64,000 nt of DNA from an uncultured Dehalococcoidia bacterium (GCA_951812505.1 CATOSI010000002.1:992001-1056000); one strand, 5' to 3'; counted from the stretch's first letter, positions 36,256-45,077 are shown. The notes: generated from the sequence alone by a model not told the origin. Numbers and translations: made by a program.

Positions 36256-37284
36256 ATGTCGCATCGTCCACCGACTTTGCAACGGAACTTATATACATAT
36301 GCACAGATTGAGGAGGTGAGGAAGTTGGTCAACCACAATCGGAATAGGGCTGCACTGCTGAATATGATTGATGCTATGCCGTTCGACAGGCGCAAGGGCA
36401 AGTCCTTCCCTCTCAACGAGCAAGATTATGTTGGTTTCCCTCTGCCTCGTAATCTTCAAGCGGCTCCTCATGGCGACTGTCTGATATGGGTTGCCTCGTT
36501 GAATGATGACGGTTATGGCATTGGGACATTCCCAAGTGGTGAGAATCTCGCTCATCGAGAGGCTTTCCGCGACAGTCGAGGATACATCGGAGAAAATGTA
36601 CTGCATCTGTGTCATCGTCCCTACTGCGTTCAGCCAAGCCATTTGTATGCGGGTAGCAAGCAGGACAACGCTGACGACCGGCGTTTGCGACAAACTAATT
36701 CCCCGCCGCCGTGGGGTCTGTTCATGCGAACGGCTGATGAGGTTCGGAAGGCTGCGGGATTCCGATGGCCGTGTCCAAAGGTTCAGCGACGGCCATTGAT
36801 TTCCACAGATGTCAGCCACGATTGTGAGTTCATTGTGCCTGCGGGCGGTGAGAAAATCTGCTCCATTTGTTCGGAGCCACAAAGTATGGAGTTTCGCGGC
36901 GACCCTATATTGCCCGACTTGCAGCCTGAAGATACGGATAGAAACAAGAGCGTGGTCGTTACGACCAGCCGGCGATTTACCGATTTAGGTGGGCTCACAG
37001 TTGAATCCAACATTGCTGTGAAGAGTGACTTGCCCAAAACACGCGCAGAGAGGCGGCGCATAAAAAGGACTCAACAGAAGTTCGCCAAGAAGCAAGATGC
37101 TGGTAAGCCCGTACTCTTAAGCTCTACCTCCCGCTTGGTTGGGCCTGATGGGCTATGTATACAGGGCGAAACTCCATCCTTGAATTTACCGGGTCCTGGT
37201 CTTGTTGTTTGGCTTGCAAGTAGTCAGCCTGTTTCCCCAGAGTTGGCCAGCTATTTGGCAAAACAGCGAGGGGTTCACACATGA
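36256..37284 (+). CDS. HNH (His-Me finger) endonuclease-like protein
   Basis: 342 residues. The central part (about 90-135) reads HREAFRDSRGYI, then VLHLCHRPYCVQPSHLYAGS and KQDNADD, the HNH_3-type zinc/His-Me finger seen in phage and homing nucleases (LHxCxNPxCVNPxHLxxGT). The C-terminal half is unassigned, with a second Cys pair (ICSICSEPQS) and a basic stretch (RAERRRIKRTQQKFAKK). The gene is visibly less GC-rich than its neighbours and has no clear ribosome binding site, pointing to acquired DNA. No integrase or phage structural gene is adjacent. Confidence 0.75.
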   Translation: MSHRPPTLQRNLYTYAQIEEVRKLVNHNRNRAALLNMIDAMPFDRRKGKSFPLNEQDYVGFPLPRNLQAAPHGDCLIWVASLNDDGYGIGTFPSGENLAHREAFRDSRGYIGENVLHLCHRPYCVQPSHLYAGSKQDNADDRRLRQTNSPPPWGLFMRTADEVRKAAGFRWPCPKVQRRPLISTDVSHDCEFIVPAGGEKICSICSEPQSMEFRGDPILPDLQPEDTDRNKSVVVTTSRRFTDLGGLTVESNIAVKSDLPKTRAERRRIKRTQQKFAKKQDAGKPVLLSSTSRLVGPDGLCIQGETPSLNLPGPGLVVWLASSQPVSPELASYLAKQRGVHT

Positions 37285-37503
37285 CGGAGAATGCTCCATG
37301 CAAGGCTTATCACAAGGACATCTCGCAGGTGGAGGCCGTATAGATGTTAGTCAATTCATAGCCAAAATGTGCATAAGGATGTAATTCCCTTTGCAAAGGC
37401 CCTGCCAAGTCGGATGACCTTCTTGCCATCGCCCAATGCGTTGGATATAGTACGGGCAACCCTTCGGGAGACGCCGCGCGAGCGGCAGCCACAGGAGATG
37501 CCT

Positions 37504-38907
37504 ATGGCCCAGTCAGACATCGCACTCATCGCCCATCTCATGCGCCGCGCCGGATTCGGGGCCACGCGCGAAGAGCTCGATGCCTATGCCGCGAGGGGCT
37601 ACGAGGCCACGGTGGAACACCTGCTTAACCCAAAGGATACCGAGTGGCTCGGCGACGACATGGTCAGACGCTTCGACCTCGAGGCGTCCGGCATGATAAA
37701 CGCCCCCGGCTCCGCCCGCAACTGGGTCTATCGCATGATTACCACCAACGCGCCACTGCTGGACAAGATGGCCCTCTTCTGGCACGGCATATTCGCTACG
37801 GGCGTCCCGAAAGTCATCAACGGCAGGGTCCTCTACGACCAGATAAACACATTCCGAAGGCATGGCATGGACGGCTTCGACTCCATCCTGTTGAGGCTCG
37901 CCAAAGACCCGGCGATGATCGTCTGGCTGGACAATCAGGAAAACCACGGCGACGCCATCAACGAGAATTGGGCCCGCGAACTGCTCGAACTCTTCTCGAT
38001 GGGAGTCGGCAACTACACCGAAGACGACATCAAGGAGTGCGCTCGCGCCTTCACGGGCTGGACCATCGGCAACACCGAGTACATGATCGTGCGCTCGATG
38101 AGGGACTCCGACTGGCCCTACGGTCGAATAGCCTACCACTTCGACTACCGCCCCGAAGACCACGACGACGGAGAGAAGACCTTCCTCGGACATACGGGCA
38201 ACTTCAACGGCGAAGACATCATAAACATCATCTGCGGGCAGGAGTCCACTGCGCGCTTCATCTCCAGGCACCTGTACCACTTCTTCGTCGCCGACGAGCC
38301 GCCCGTACCGGCCTGGCCGTACACCCCGCCGAGAGACCCCGAGGCAATTGACACCCTCGTCCGCGCCTACTTCGACAGCGAATATGACATCAGGTCGGCC
38401 TTGCGGACGCTGTTCAACTCCGACTTCTTCAAGTCGGAAGACACTCGATACAGGAAGGTCAAGGGCCCAGTGGAGTTTCTGGTGAGCGTGCTCCGATTGA
38501 CCGGCGAATTCGACATGCCGCGCAGGGACATGATCCCAAGGTACAGGCAGAGCGTGTGGATGGGACAGGAGCTCAACAATCCGCCCAGCGTGGAGGGCTG
38601 GCACCAGGGCCCTGAGTGGATTGACACAGGCACCCTCGTGGAGAGAATCAACTTCGCGTCCGAACAGTTCGGCGACGCCGGCAAGCCGGGTGTCAGGGCA
38701 ATGATAGACAATATCTGCGAAGGAAACCCCGAACGACTCTCCTCCGAACATCTCGTAGATCGCTGCCTGGACGAGATGGGCGCCTTCTCGGTATCCGACG
38801 AGACCCGCGACACGCTGGTTCGCTTTGCCGAGGGCGACCGCAGTCGTGAGAGCGTGGAGCACCTGCTGCGACTGTCCGCCTCAACCAGAGAATTCCAATT
38901 GGCCTAG
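37504..38907 (+). CDS. DUF1800 family protein
   Basis: 467 residues from ATG 37504, with AGGAG six bases upstream; the frame is open further up without family-like sequence. Family features: IAHLMRRAGFGATREELDAY, DKMALFWHGIFATG, WARELLELFSMGVGNYTEDD, CARAFTGW and NPPSVEGWHQGPEWIDT. DUF1800 proteins are usually paired with a DUF1501 (sulfatase-like) gene; here the partner is instead an NHL beta-propeller gene four bases downstream. There is no signal peptide in this product. Role unknown. Confidence 0.88.
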   Translation: MAQSDIALIAHLMRRAGFGATREELDAYAARGYEATVEHLLNPKDTEWLGDDMVRRFDLEASGMINAPGSARNWVYRMITTNAPLLDKMALFWHGIFATGVPKVINGRVLYDQINTFRRHGMDGFDSILLRLAKDPAMIVWLDNQENHGDAINENWARELLELFSMGVGNYTEDDIKECARAFTGWTIGNTEYMIVRSMRDSDWPYGRIAYHFDYRPEDHDDGEKTFLGHTGNFNGEDIINIICGQESTARFISRHLYHFFVADEPPVPAWPYTPPRDPEAIDTLVRAYFDSEYDIRSALRTLFNSDFFKSEDTRYRKVKGPVEFLVSVLRLTGEFDMPRRDMIPRYRQSVWMGQELNNPPSVEGWHQGPEWIDTGTLVERINFASEQFGDAGKPGVRAMIDNICEGNPERLSSEHLVDRCLDEMGAFSVSDETRDTLVRFAEGDRSRESVEHLLRLSASTREFQLA

Positions 38908-38911
38908 ACCC

Positions 38912-39919
38912 ATGCTTGAGTACTGGCAGACCATAGGTATCGTCGCCATGGAGGGACGTGGCTTCGAATATCCCACCGATACGGTCGCGGCGCGGAATGG
39001 GCGACTATACGTGCCCAACAGGTCCAGAGACTTCGGAGAACGCGGCGTCAGAGTCACCGTCTTCGACCTGGATAGCGAGTACTATGGCACCTTCGGACAC
39101 CTGGGCGACGATGACGGCCAGCTTATCTCCCCCACCTGCGCCGCCGAGAGCGGACAGGGGCATATCTACGTCGCGGACGATTACACGCACCGCGTCACCG
39201 CCTTCGACTACGACGGCGGCTTCGTCACCTGCTGGGGTACGCATGGCACCGGCGAGGGTGAACTGAACGGCCCGTCCGGCCTGGCCTTCGATACCGAAGA
39301 CAACATCTACGTCGCCGACACCCACAACAACCGCATTCAGAAGTTCACATCATCGGGCGTCTTTCTGCGAGTGTTCGGTTCTGCGGGGTCTGCCGAGGGG
39401 CAGTTGAGGCTGCCCTGGGGACTTACAGTCGCGCCCGACGGAGACCTGTACGTGGCCGACTGGGGAAACGACCGGATACAGCGATTCACGCCCGAAGGCG
39501 AGTTCGTCGCGACCTACGGCAAGTCGGGAAGGGAACATGGCCAGCTCCGACGTCCATCCGGTGTCGCGGTAGATGAGAGCGGCCATATATACGTGTCCGA
39601 CTGGGGCAACGAGAGGGTGCAGGTACTAGACGGCGACGGGGCCCCGATCCAGGTCCTGAGAGGCGAAGCAACCCTGTCTAAGTGGGCAGCCAGCTTCATG
39701 GAGACCAACCGCGAGGAGGCACAGGCCAGGGCCTCCGCCAACCTCCAGCCCGACCAGCCCGAAATCTATGGCGACGACCCTCACACACAGTCCGCTCATG
39801 TCGAGAGCCTGTTCTGGGCGCCCATGTCCGTTAAGCTAGACGACGCGGGCCACGTATATGTAACTGAGGCCAACCGCCACAGAATCCAGATATACCGGCG
39901 TAAGCCCCCTCTCTCCTGA
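38912..39919 (+). CDS. NHL-repeat beta-propeller protein
   Basis: 335 residues from ATG 38912, four bases after the DUF1800 stop. At least five NHL repeats are visible, each with an IYVAD/VSDxxNxRIQxF core (HIYVADDYTHRVTAF, NIYVADTHNNRIQKF, DLYVADWGNDRIQRF, HIYVSDWGNERVQVL, HVYVTEANRHRIQIY) plus GxxGxxxGQLxxPxG linkers. Such propellers bind other proteins or ligands or act as lyases (peptidyl-alpha-hydroxyglycine type). No signal peptide is seen. Tight spacing implies cotranslation with the DUF1800 gene. Confidence 0.88.
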   Translation: MLEYWQTIGIVAMEGRGFEYPTDTVAARNGRLYVPNRSRDFGERGVRVTVFDLDSEYYGTFGHLGDDDGQLISPTCAAESGQGHIYVADDYTHRVTAFDYDGGFVTCWGTHGTGEGELNGPSGLAFDTEDNIYVADTHNNRIQKFTSSGVFLRVFGSAGSAEGQLRLPWGLTVAPDGDLYVADWGNDRIQRFTPEGEFVATYGKSGREHGQLRRPSGVAVDESGHIYVSDWGNERVQVLDGDGAPIQVLRGEATLSKWAASFMETNREEAQARASANLQPDQPEIYGDDPHTQSAHVESLFWAPMSVKLDDAGHVYVTEANRHRIQIYRRKPPLS

Positions 39920-39949
39920 CGGGCTGAAGGGAACACGCAAATCAACCCC

Positions 39950-39993
39950 CCGTTCGTCCTGAGCCTGTCGAAGGGAGCCTGTCGAAGGACGAG
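39950..39993 (+). repeat. Left TTCGTCCTGAGC repeat with tandem duplication
   Basis: Contains the 26-base unit (39950-39975) and a second 14-base partial unit (39975-39988) ending ACGAG. It is the inverse of 40315-40340. Confidence 0.75.
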
Positions 39994-40018
39994 TCCACCA
40001 GCCAACCCATAGATACAC

Positions 40019-40345
40019 ATGCAGTCCATGCGCTCATTCCATGTATATATCCTGCGTTGCTCTGATGGCTCATACTACACCGGTCACACAGAGGATATTG
40101 AGACGAGGCTTGTTGCACACCAACAAGGAACCATGAGAGGTTACACGTCCAGTAGAAGGCCCGTACAACTCGTGTACTCATCCGAGTTCTCAGAGAGAGC
40201 CGATGCATTGGAGATGGAGCGACGAATCAAGGGATGGTCTAGGCGAAAGAAGGAAGCGCTGATCCGAGGTGACTGGGACGAGATCAAGCGACTCTCAAGA
40301 GGCAGGCAAGCTCGCCCTTCGACAAGCTCAGGACGAACGGTTTAG
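40019..40345 (+). CDS. GIY-YIG nuclease family protein
   Basis: 108 residues. The core motif is FHVYILRCSDGSYYTGHTED (the VYIL...GxYYxGxT form of GIY-YIG), followed by the Arg of RLVAHQQG, the YTSSRRPVQLVYSSEF strand and the Glu of ALEMERRIKGWSRRKKEAL, so the catalytic set looks complete. Small single-domain relatives (YhbQ/UPF0213 type) are DNA nucleases of uncertain role. The C-terminus ARPSTSSGRTV is encoded by the flanking repeat. ATG 40028 and 40046 are alternative starts; none has a clear ribosome binding site. Confidence 0.85.
   Translation: MQSMRSFHVYILRCSDGSYYTGHTEDIETRLVAHQQGTMRGYTSSRRPVQLVYSSEFSERADALEMERRIKGWSRRKKEALIRGDWDEIKRLSRGRQARPSTSSGRTV
40315..40340 (+). repeat. Right TTCGTCCTGAGC repeat (inverted)
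   Basis: CCCTTCGACAAGCTCAGGAC then GAACGG; reverse complement of 39950-39975 with one mismatch. It overlaps the 3' end of the GIY-YIG gene. Confidence 0.8.
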
Positions 40346-40469
40346 TGAAACTTAGAACCGTTCCCGGATCAAGTCTGGGAACGAGCGATCTACCGGCCAG
40401 CCTACCCTGTCTCCCTCAGAGGCTGATAAGGGGAGGTAAGTGTAAAGTCAATTATGGATTTCAATCAAC

Positions 40470-40507
40470 AAGTCCCCTCTCCCCTCCGGGAAAGGGCTGG
40501 GTGAATG
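40470..40507. repeat. CTCTCCC-family repeat, inverse orientation
   Basis: AAGTCCCCTCTCCCCTCCGG then GAAAGGGCTGGGTGAATG. It is the reverse complement form of the copy at 57770-57812. It lies in the 217-base gap before the sugar kinase gene, which otherwise holds only a small CGTTCCC...GGGAACG hairpin (40359-40383). Confidence 0.7.
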
Positions 40508-40562
40508 TGTATCCCTCCCGACTCCTGGTGAGACTGGCATATTCGCCGCATCGGACAGGACC

Positions 40563-42077
40563 ATGCCGCAGCATTATCTCGGAATAGATGTTGGCACCAC
40601 CGCGGTCAAAGCGCTCGTCGTGGACGAACGTGGATCGGTCGTCGGTGAGGCCGAATCGCCCCTGGAGGTATCGGTCCCACGGCCCGGCTGGGCGGAGCAG
40701 AATCCGTCAGACTGGTGGCAGGGTACGGTCAACGCGGTCAGAGCCGCTTGCGCTCAGGCGGGCATACGGGATGTCGAGTCAATCGGGCTGTCCGGCCAGA
40801 TGCACAGCCTGGCGCTTCTGGACGAGGCGGACAGATCGCTCAGGCCGGCGATACTCTGGAACGACGTTCGCACCACCGCCCAGTGTCGCATCATAACCGA
40901 CAGAGTTGGCGAGGCCGGCCTGCGCCGGTTGGTGGGAAACCCCGCTCTTGAAGGATTCACCGCGCCCAAGCTCCTGTGGATGCGCGACGAGGAGCCCAGT
41001 CTGTACGACCGTGCGCGGACGCTTCTCATGCCCAAGGACTACGTCCGGCTGCTCATGATCGGCGAGAAGGCAACTGAGCCCTCGGACGCCGCCGGCACGC
41101 TGCTATTCGACGTTCGACAGAGCCGCTGGTCTGAAGAAATGATCGCCGCGCTGAAACTTGACCCGGCGATACTTCCGCCTGTCCGAGATTCTGCCGGCGT
41201 GACAGGCAGGCTCACCGCGAGCGCAGCGGAAGCGCTCGGCCTGGCGCGGGGAACGTCGGTTGTGGGAGGAGGCGCGGACAACGCCGCCGCCGCAGTCGGC
41301 TCCGGTGTCGTCGAGCAGGGCGCGATGCAGACCTCCGTCGGCACCTCCGGCGCGGTGGTCGCGCCCATCGGACGACACCGCGTGGATCCCGGAATGCGCA
41401 TCCATTCGTTCAATCACGCAATTGCCGACACCTGGTACCTGATGGGAGTGGTCCTGTCCGCGGGCGCGGCCCTTGACTGGTTCAGACGGACGCTGTCGGC
41501 GCCGAACGAGTCGCCCCCGCCATACGACGACCTGATTGCCGAGGCCGCCGGAGTTCCACCCGGATCCGACGGTTTGACCTTCCTGCCGTACCTGACCGGA
41601 GAGCGCACGCCTCACGCCGACTCGAATGCGCGGGGCGTCTTTTCGGGTATGCACACAGGACATCAGAGGGGACATCTCGTGCGCGCCGTGATGGAGGGAG
41701 TTGTATTCGCACTGCGAGACTCGCTTGAGCTTATGCGGCCCTTGGGAGTTTACGCAACCGAGGCCGTGGCGGTCGGCGGAGGCGCGCGCAGCGACTTCTG
41801 GCGCCGAATGCAGGCCGCCGCGCTCGGCGTACCCGTTGTTACCGTAGCCCCGCGTGGAGGTGCGCCGTACGGAGCCGCAATACTCGCGGCAGTTGGTTCC
41901 GGCGGGTTTGCGTCGGTCGAAGAGGCCTGCCGGGCTTGGCTTCGCCCACTCGACCGCATAGAGCCCAGCGCCACGGCATCCGCAGCATACGGCGAGGCCT
42001 ACGAGCGTTACCGCAAGCTATATCCAAGGCTGAAGAGCCACTTCGCGGAGCAAGCGCAGGATAAGCCGCCCGAGTAA
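40563..42077 (+). CDS. xylB: Xylulokinase-like FGGY family sugar kinase
   Basis: 504 residues. FGGY-kinase layout: the ATP-binding first motif YLGIDVGTTAVKALVVDE, substrate-side residues in PGWAEQNPSDWW and SIGLSGQMHSLALLD (the MH pair of xylulokinases), and the second-domain motifs GGGADNAAAAVGSG, FLPYLTGERTPHAD and AVGGGARSDFW. Most like XylB, which phosphorylates D-xylulose, but related pentulose or hexulose substrates cannot be excluded. AGGA lies just before the ATG. No xylose isomerase or sugar transporter is adjacent. Confidence 0.85.
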   Translation: MPQHYLGIDVGTTAVKALVVDERGSVVGEAESPLEVSVPRPGWAEQNPSDWWQGTVNAVRAACAQAGIRDVESIGLSGQMHSLALLDEADRSLRPAILWNDVRTTAQCRIITDRVGEAGLRRLVGNPALEGFTAPKLLWMRDEEPSLYDRARTLLMPKDYVRLLMIGEKATEPSDAAGTLLFDVRQSRWSEEMIAALKLDPAILPPVRDSAGVTGRLTASAAEALGLARGTSVVGGGADNAAAAVGSGVVEQGAMQTSVGTSGAVVAPIGRHRVDPGMRIHSFNHAIADTWYLMGVVLSAGAALDWFRRTLSAPNESPPPYDDLIAEAAGVPPGSDGLTFLPYLTGERTPHADSNARGVFSGMHTGHQRGHLVRAVMEGVVFALRDSLELMRPLGVYATEAVAVGGGARSDFWRRMQAAALGVPVVTVAPRGGAPYGAAILAAVGSGGFASVEEACRAWLRPLDRIEPSATASAAYGEAYERYRKLYPRLKSHFAEQAQDKPPE

Positions 42078-42086
42078 CGACGAGCT

Positions 42087-43364
42087 CTAAAACAGGCGCA
42101 GAGTGCGTGGCGGCTTGTTGGACGTGTTGGGGGCGGATTCATCGGGCCAGACTTTTACGGTGCCGTACTGTCCGTCGAAGCCCGGAACTACGTGTATGTC
42201 GCCGGTACGGACTCTCTCCAGTCCTTCGGCAGCAGCCTGTCCATAACGCGGCAGTGCTGCGGCGACTTCACCGGATGGAACGTCGAGAAGCACGTTTAAT
42301 TCGCTTCCGAACTGCTCCACGAGTGAGGTATAGGCGCCTTGTACCCGCTTCGTGTTGACCCCGACGCTCATTACCTCGGACAGTATCTGCTGTAGCGATA
42401 CCAGTGACCTGTACGGCGGTCTGTCGTCGGGAGAGCGTACCAGCCCGCCTTCATCCCTGTGGACGCTATGCTCTCTGCGCGCCAGCTCCTCCACGCGCTG
42501 CACAACCCCGAGCGTCATCGGACGTTTGCATACGGGACAGGCGCTCCCATATTCATTCACATCGTCGGTGGTGAGGCTCACTCCGCACTTGCGGTGCCCT
42601 GAGTGGTGATACTTGCCCTCCTCCGGGAAGAACTCGATGGTGTATGCGATGTCCTGAGTCCTGAGCGCCTCTGCCAGGCCATCGTAGCTGGCGCTGCCAT
42701 TGAATATGGTCAACTCACGGGCGAGCTTGGGCAGCGAGTGGGCGTCGGAGAACGAGACTATGGAAACGTCGTCCAACTCCGGGACGCGCCAGCACATTAC
42801 GGGGTCGCTGGACAGACCGGTCTCGATGGCGTGTATGTGCGGTGTCAGGTCGCCAAAGCACTCTTTCAGCGAATCGAAGCCGGACTTCGATCCGAAGATG
42901 CCGAACCACGGTGTCCAGGCGTGGGCTGGAATCATGATGCAACGAGGGTCAATGTCGAGTAGCAGTTCCAGCAGGTCCCTGGGCGACAGGCTCAGTGTCG
43001 GCCTACCGTCGCCGTCCAGCTTCGCTCCCCTCTGCTTCAGCGCATCGTTTATCCTCGAAACGCTGCTCAGGCTTGGCGCGAAAATGAGAATGTGTACCCT
43101 CCTCGCGCGTCCACCGACCCTCGCCGTGCAGTTCACCTCCGTCCCCAGGATGAATTTCACGCCGCCGTATTCGTAAAGCCCGTTGCCGGACTCTCTAAGT
43201 TTGGCCTTAGATTCGGCGAACCACTCCGGCTGGGTAAAGTCAGCAGAGGCCAGCAGGTCTATGCCCTTGAGCTTTGCCCAGTGCGCCAGATTCTCGAAAT
43301 TCAGGCTCGGGCTGGTGGCATAGGCATAGGATGAATGAATGTGGAGGTCTGCGGTGTAGGTCAT
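42087..43364 (-). CDS. PHP-domain nuclease resembling endonuclease Q
   Basis: 425 residues. The PHP domain starts YTADLHIHSSYAYATSPSLN, continues LAHWAKLKGIDLLASADFTQ and FILGTEVNC, and its later metal ligands lie in MIPAHAWTPWFGIFGS and VSFSDAHSLPKLARE. The C-terminal part has a four-ligand zinc region (GHRKCGV ... ACPVCKRPM) followed by TLGVVQRVEELARRE. This combination and length are those of EndoQ, which cuts 5' of uracil, hypoxanthine or abasic sites; it was described in Thermococcales and is found in some bacteria. Whether it cuts deaminated DNA here is inferred from family. Confidence 0.8.
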   Translation of the reverse strand: MTYTADLHIHSSYAYATSPSLNFENLAHWAKLKGIDLLASADFTQPEWFAESKAKLRESGNGLYEYGGVKFILGTEVNCTARVGGRARRVHILIFAPSLSSVSRINDALKQRGAKLDGDGRPTLSLSPRDLLELLLDIDPRCIMIPAHAWTPWFGIFGSKSGFDSLKECFGDLTPHIHAIETGLSSDPVMCWRVPELDDVSIVSFSDAHSLPKLARELTIFNGSASYDGLAEALRTQDIAYTIEFFPEEGKYHHSGHRKCGVSLTTDDVNEYGSACPVCKRPMTLGVVQRVEELARREHSVHRDEGGLVRSPDDRPPYRSLVSLQQILSEVMSVGVNTKRVQGAYTSLVEQFGSELNVLLDVPSGEVAAALPRYGQAAAEGLERVRTGDIHVVPGFDGQYGTVKVWPDESAPNTSNKPPRTLRLF

Positions 43365-43495
43365 GGCACCGATTGTAACACCTCTTGGTCAATGGTCTGC
43401 CGTACGATCCACGACTCCCGTCATGTTGACCCCCTGAGGACGTAACACTACAATCGAAAAGCGTTAAGGTGAATATGCGAGGGAGCGTCGCTCTT

Positions 43496-44728
43496 ATGGA
43501 TTTCGAGCCTCGATACACGACAGAACAGCAGGAATTTCGCAGTGAGGTCAGGGAATGGCTCGCCGAAGCCCTGCCGGATGGACTGGAGTTCCCCGCCGAC
43601 TCCAACGACCTGTCCTACAACGGATATCTCAAGTTGAGAGACCTGGGCCGCAGCCTCGGTGAAAAGGGCTGGCTGTGGCCGACCGCCCCGACCGAATACG
43701 GCGGTGGCGGACTGTCCATAGACCACGCCATCGTAATCGAGGAGGAGCTGGACGAGCAGGGCCTGTCTCTGCCGCCCTACTATGACAGCGGCGGTCGTCT
43801 CGGAGGCGCGAGCGTCCTCGTCTGGGGCAGTGACGAGCAGAAAGACCATTTCCTGCCCCCCATCTTCAAGGGCGAGGTCCGTACTTGGCAGCTTCTGACA
43901 GAGCCGGGCGCGGGCTCCGACCTGGCGGGCGTGGAGATGAGTGCGGTCCGCGACGGTGACGACTATGTGCTCAACGGCCAGAAGATTTACGTCGGTAGTT
44001 CACATGGCGCGGAGATGGTGTGGACTATAACACGCACCGATCCTGACGGAGAGCGTCATCGCAACCTCAGCTGGTTTATGATCCCGACCGACACCCCCGG
44101 AATCACGATACAGCCCATGGACCTCCTCATCACGAGCGGGGAGGGAGGCGCCGGGACCGGCGCGAAGAACACGATATTCTTCGACGATGTTCGCGTCCCG
44201 GCCTTCAACCTGATAGGCGGGGAGAACAACGGCTGGCAGGTCGCTACCACGCATCTCGAACTGGAACACGGTTCCGGCGGCTCCGTCAGGCGCAACCGGC
44301 TCGTGGATAAGTTGTTCGAATACGCGGGTGAACTACGGCAGAACGGCCGCCCGGTGAGCGACGATCCCGGTATTCGAGACCTGCTGGTGGACGTGTACGC
44401 CGAGGCCGAGATTTCCCGTTTGTTCGGGCTGCGCAACTACTGGATGCGGCACACAGGTAAGAAACTGGCCCACGAAGGACCGCAGCACTCACTCTATCGC
44501 AAGCAGTCCGGTCTCCGTTCGGCTCAGGCGATGCTCGAAGTTCTGGGCCCTTACGCGCTCACTAACGATCCCAGGTGGGATAAGTCCGACGGCCACATGG
44601 AGGTGTTCCAGCGCGCCAGCATAGTTGCGATGCATCCGGGCGGGACGGCTGAGATACAGAAGGTCATCATGTCGCGCAGGCTGGGCGCGGGTCGGCAGGT
44701 CCGGGAGCAAGCGGGCAGGCTGGAGTAG
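43496..44728 (+). CDS. Acyl-CoA dehydrogenase
   Basis: 410 residues from ATG 43496 (GGGAG 11 bases upstream); GTG 43469 and ATG 43475 are in frame and equally possible. Domains: N-terminal helices, the beta domain with WQLLTEPGAGSDLAGVEM (FAD/substrate loop) and GQKIYVGSSHGAEM, and the C-terminal helical domain with HPGGTAEIQKVIMSRRLG. FAD-dependent alpha,beta-dehydrogenation of an acyl-CoA; chain specificity unknown. A second member follows at 45418 after a HEPN/MNT module; the two may form a heteromeric enzyme, as known for some steroid or branched-chain degraders. Confidence 0.9.
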   Translation: MDFEPRYTTEQQEFRSEVREWLAEALPDGLEFPADSNDLSYNGYLKLRDLGRSLGEKGWLWPTAPTEYGGGGLSIDHAIVIEEELDEQGLSLPPYYDSGGRLGGASVLVWGSDEQKDHFLPPIFKGEVRTWQLLTEPGAGSDLAGVEMSAVRDGDDYVLNGQKIYVGSSHGAEMVWTITRTDPDGERHRNLSWFMIPTDTPGITIQPMDLLITSGEGGAGTGAKNTIFFDDVRVPAFNLIGGENNGWQVATTHLELEHGSGGSVRRNRLVDKLFEYAGELRQNGRPVSDDPGIRDLLVDVYAEAEISRLFGLRNYWMRHTGKKLAHEGPQHSLYRKQSGLRSAQAMLEVLGPYALTNDPRWDKSDGHMEVFQRASIVAMHPGGTAEIQKVIMSRRLGAGRQVREQAGRLE

Positions 44729-44747
44729 CCAAGCAAAGGTGGACACG

Positions 44748-45077
44748 ATGGAGAAGATAGTAAAGGACAAGCGCGACGAGATAGCCCGGCTGTGCAAGAA
44801 GTACGGAGTAAAGCGTCTGGATGTTATAGGAGGCGTGGCCGTCGGCTTATCCGGTCGAGGAAGTCGGGATTTGGACTTTCTGGCGTCCTTTCACGATCCC
44901 GACGCGCCGACTAGAGGAGGGTGGAACTCCCCGCAGTTCAAGTTGGCGGTAGATCTGGAAGACCTCTTCGAGGGGGAATTAGACCGCGTGGTCGTCGGCA
45001 TAGAAGGCGAATACAAGCATCCGAGCGTAAAGCCTTGGATAGAAAAAATCCGCGAAGTGGTATATGCCGACTCCTGA
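44748..45077 (+). CDS. MNT-domain nucleotidyltransferase (antitoxin-like)
   Basis: 109 residues from ATG 44748, with AAAGGTGG upstream. It resembles MntA-type minimal nucleotidyltransferases, with LCKKYGVKRLDVIGG then VAVG and the acidic pair in SRDLDFLASF. In active members the loop reads GSxxRG before the DxD; here it is GGVAVG, so the Ser and Arg are lost while DxD is kept. In HEPN/MNT modules this partner modifies or masks the HEPN RNase. It overlaps the HEPN gene by 14 bases. Confidence 0.8.
   Translation: MEKIVKDKRDEIARLCKKYGVKRLDVIGGVAVGLSGRGSRDLDFLASFHDPDAPTRGGWNSPQFKLAVDLEDLFEGELDRVVVGIEGEYKHPSVKPWIEKIREVVYADS

Larger units (their letters stand above)
39950..40340 (+). mobile_element. 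GIY-YIG cassette bounded by 26-bp inverted repeats
   Basis: The left repeat (39950-39975, beginning CCGTTCGTCCTGAGCCTGTC) and the right repeat (40315-40340) are reverse complements with one mismatch in 26. The left one is followed by a tandem partial copy (GAGCCTGTCGAAGG at 39961-39974 and 39975-39988). The only gene between them is a GIY-YIG nuclease whose last residues are encoded by the right repeat. No target duplication was identified. Confidence 0.5.
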
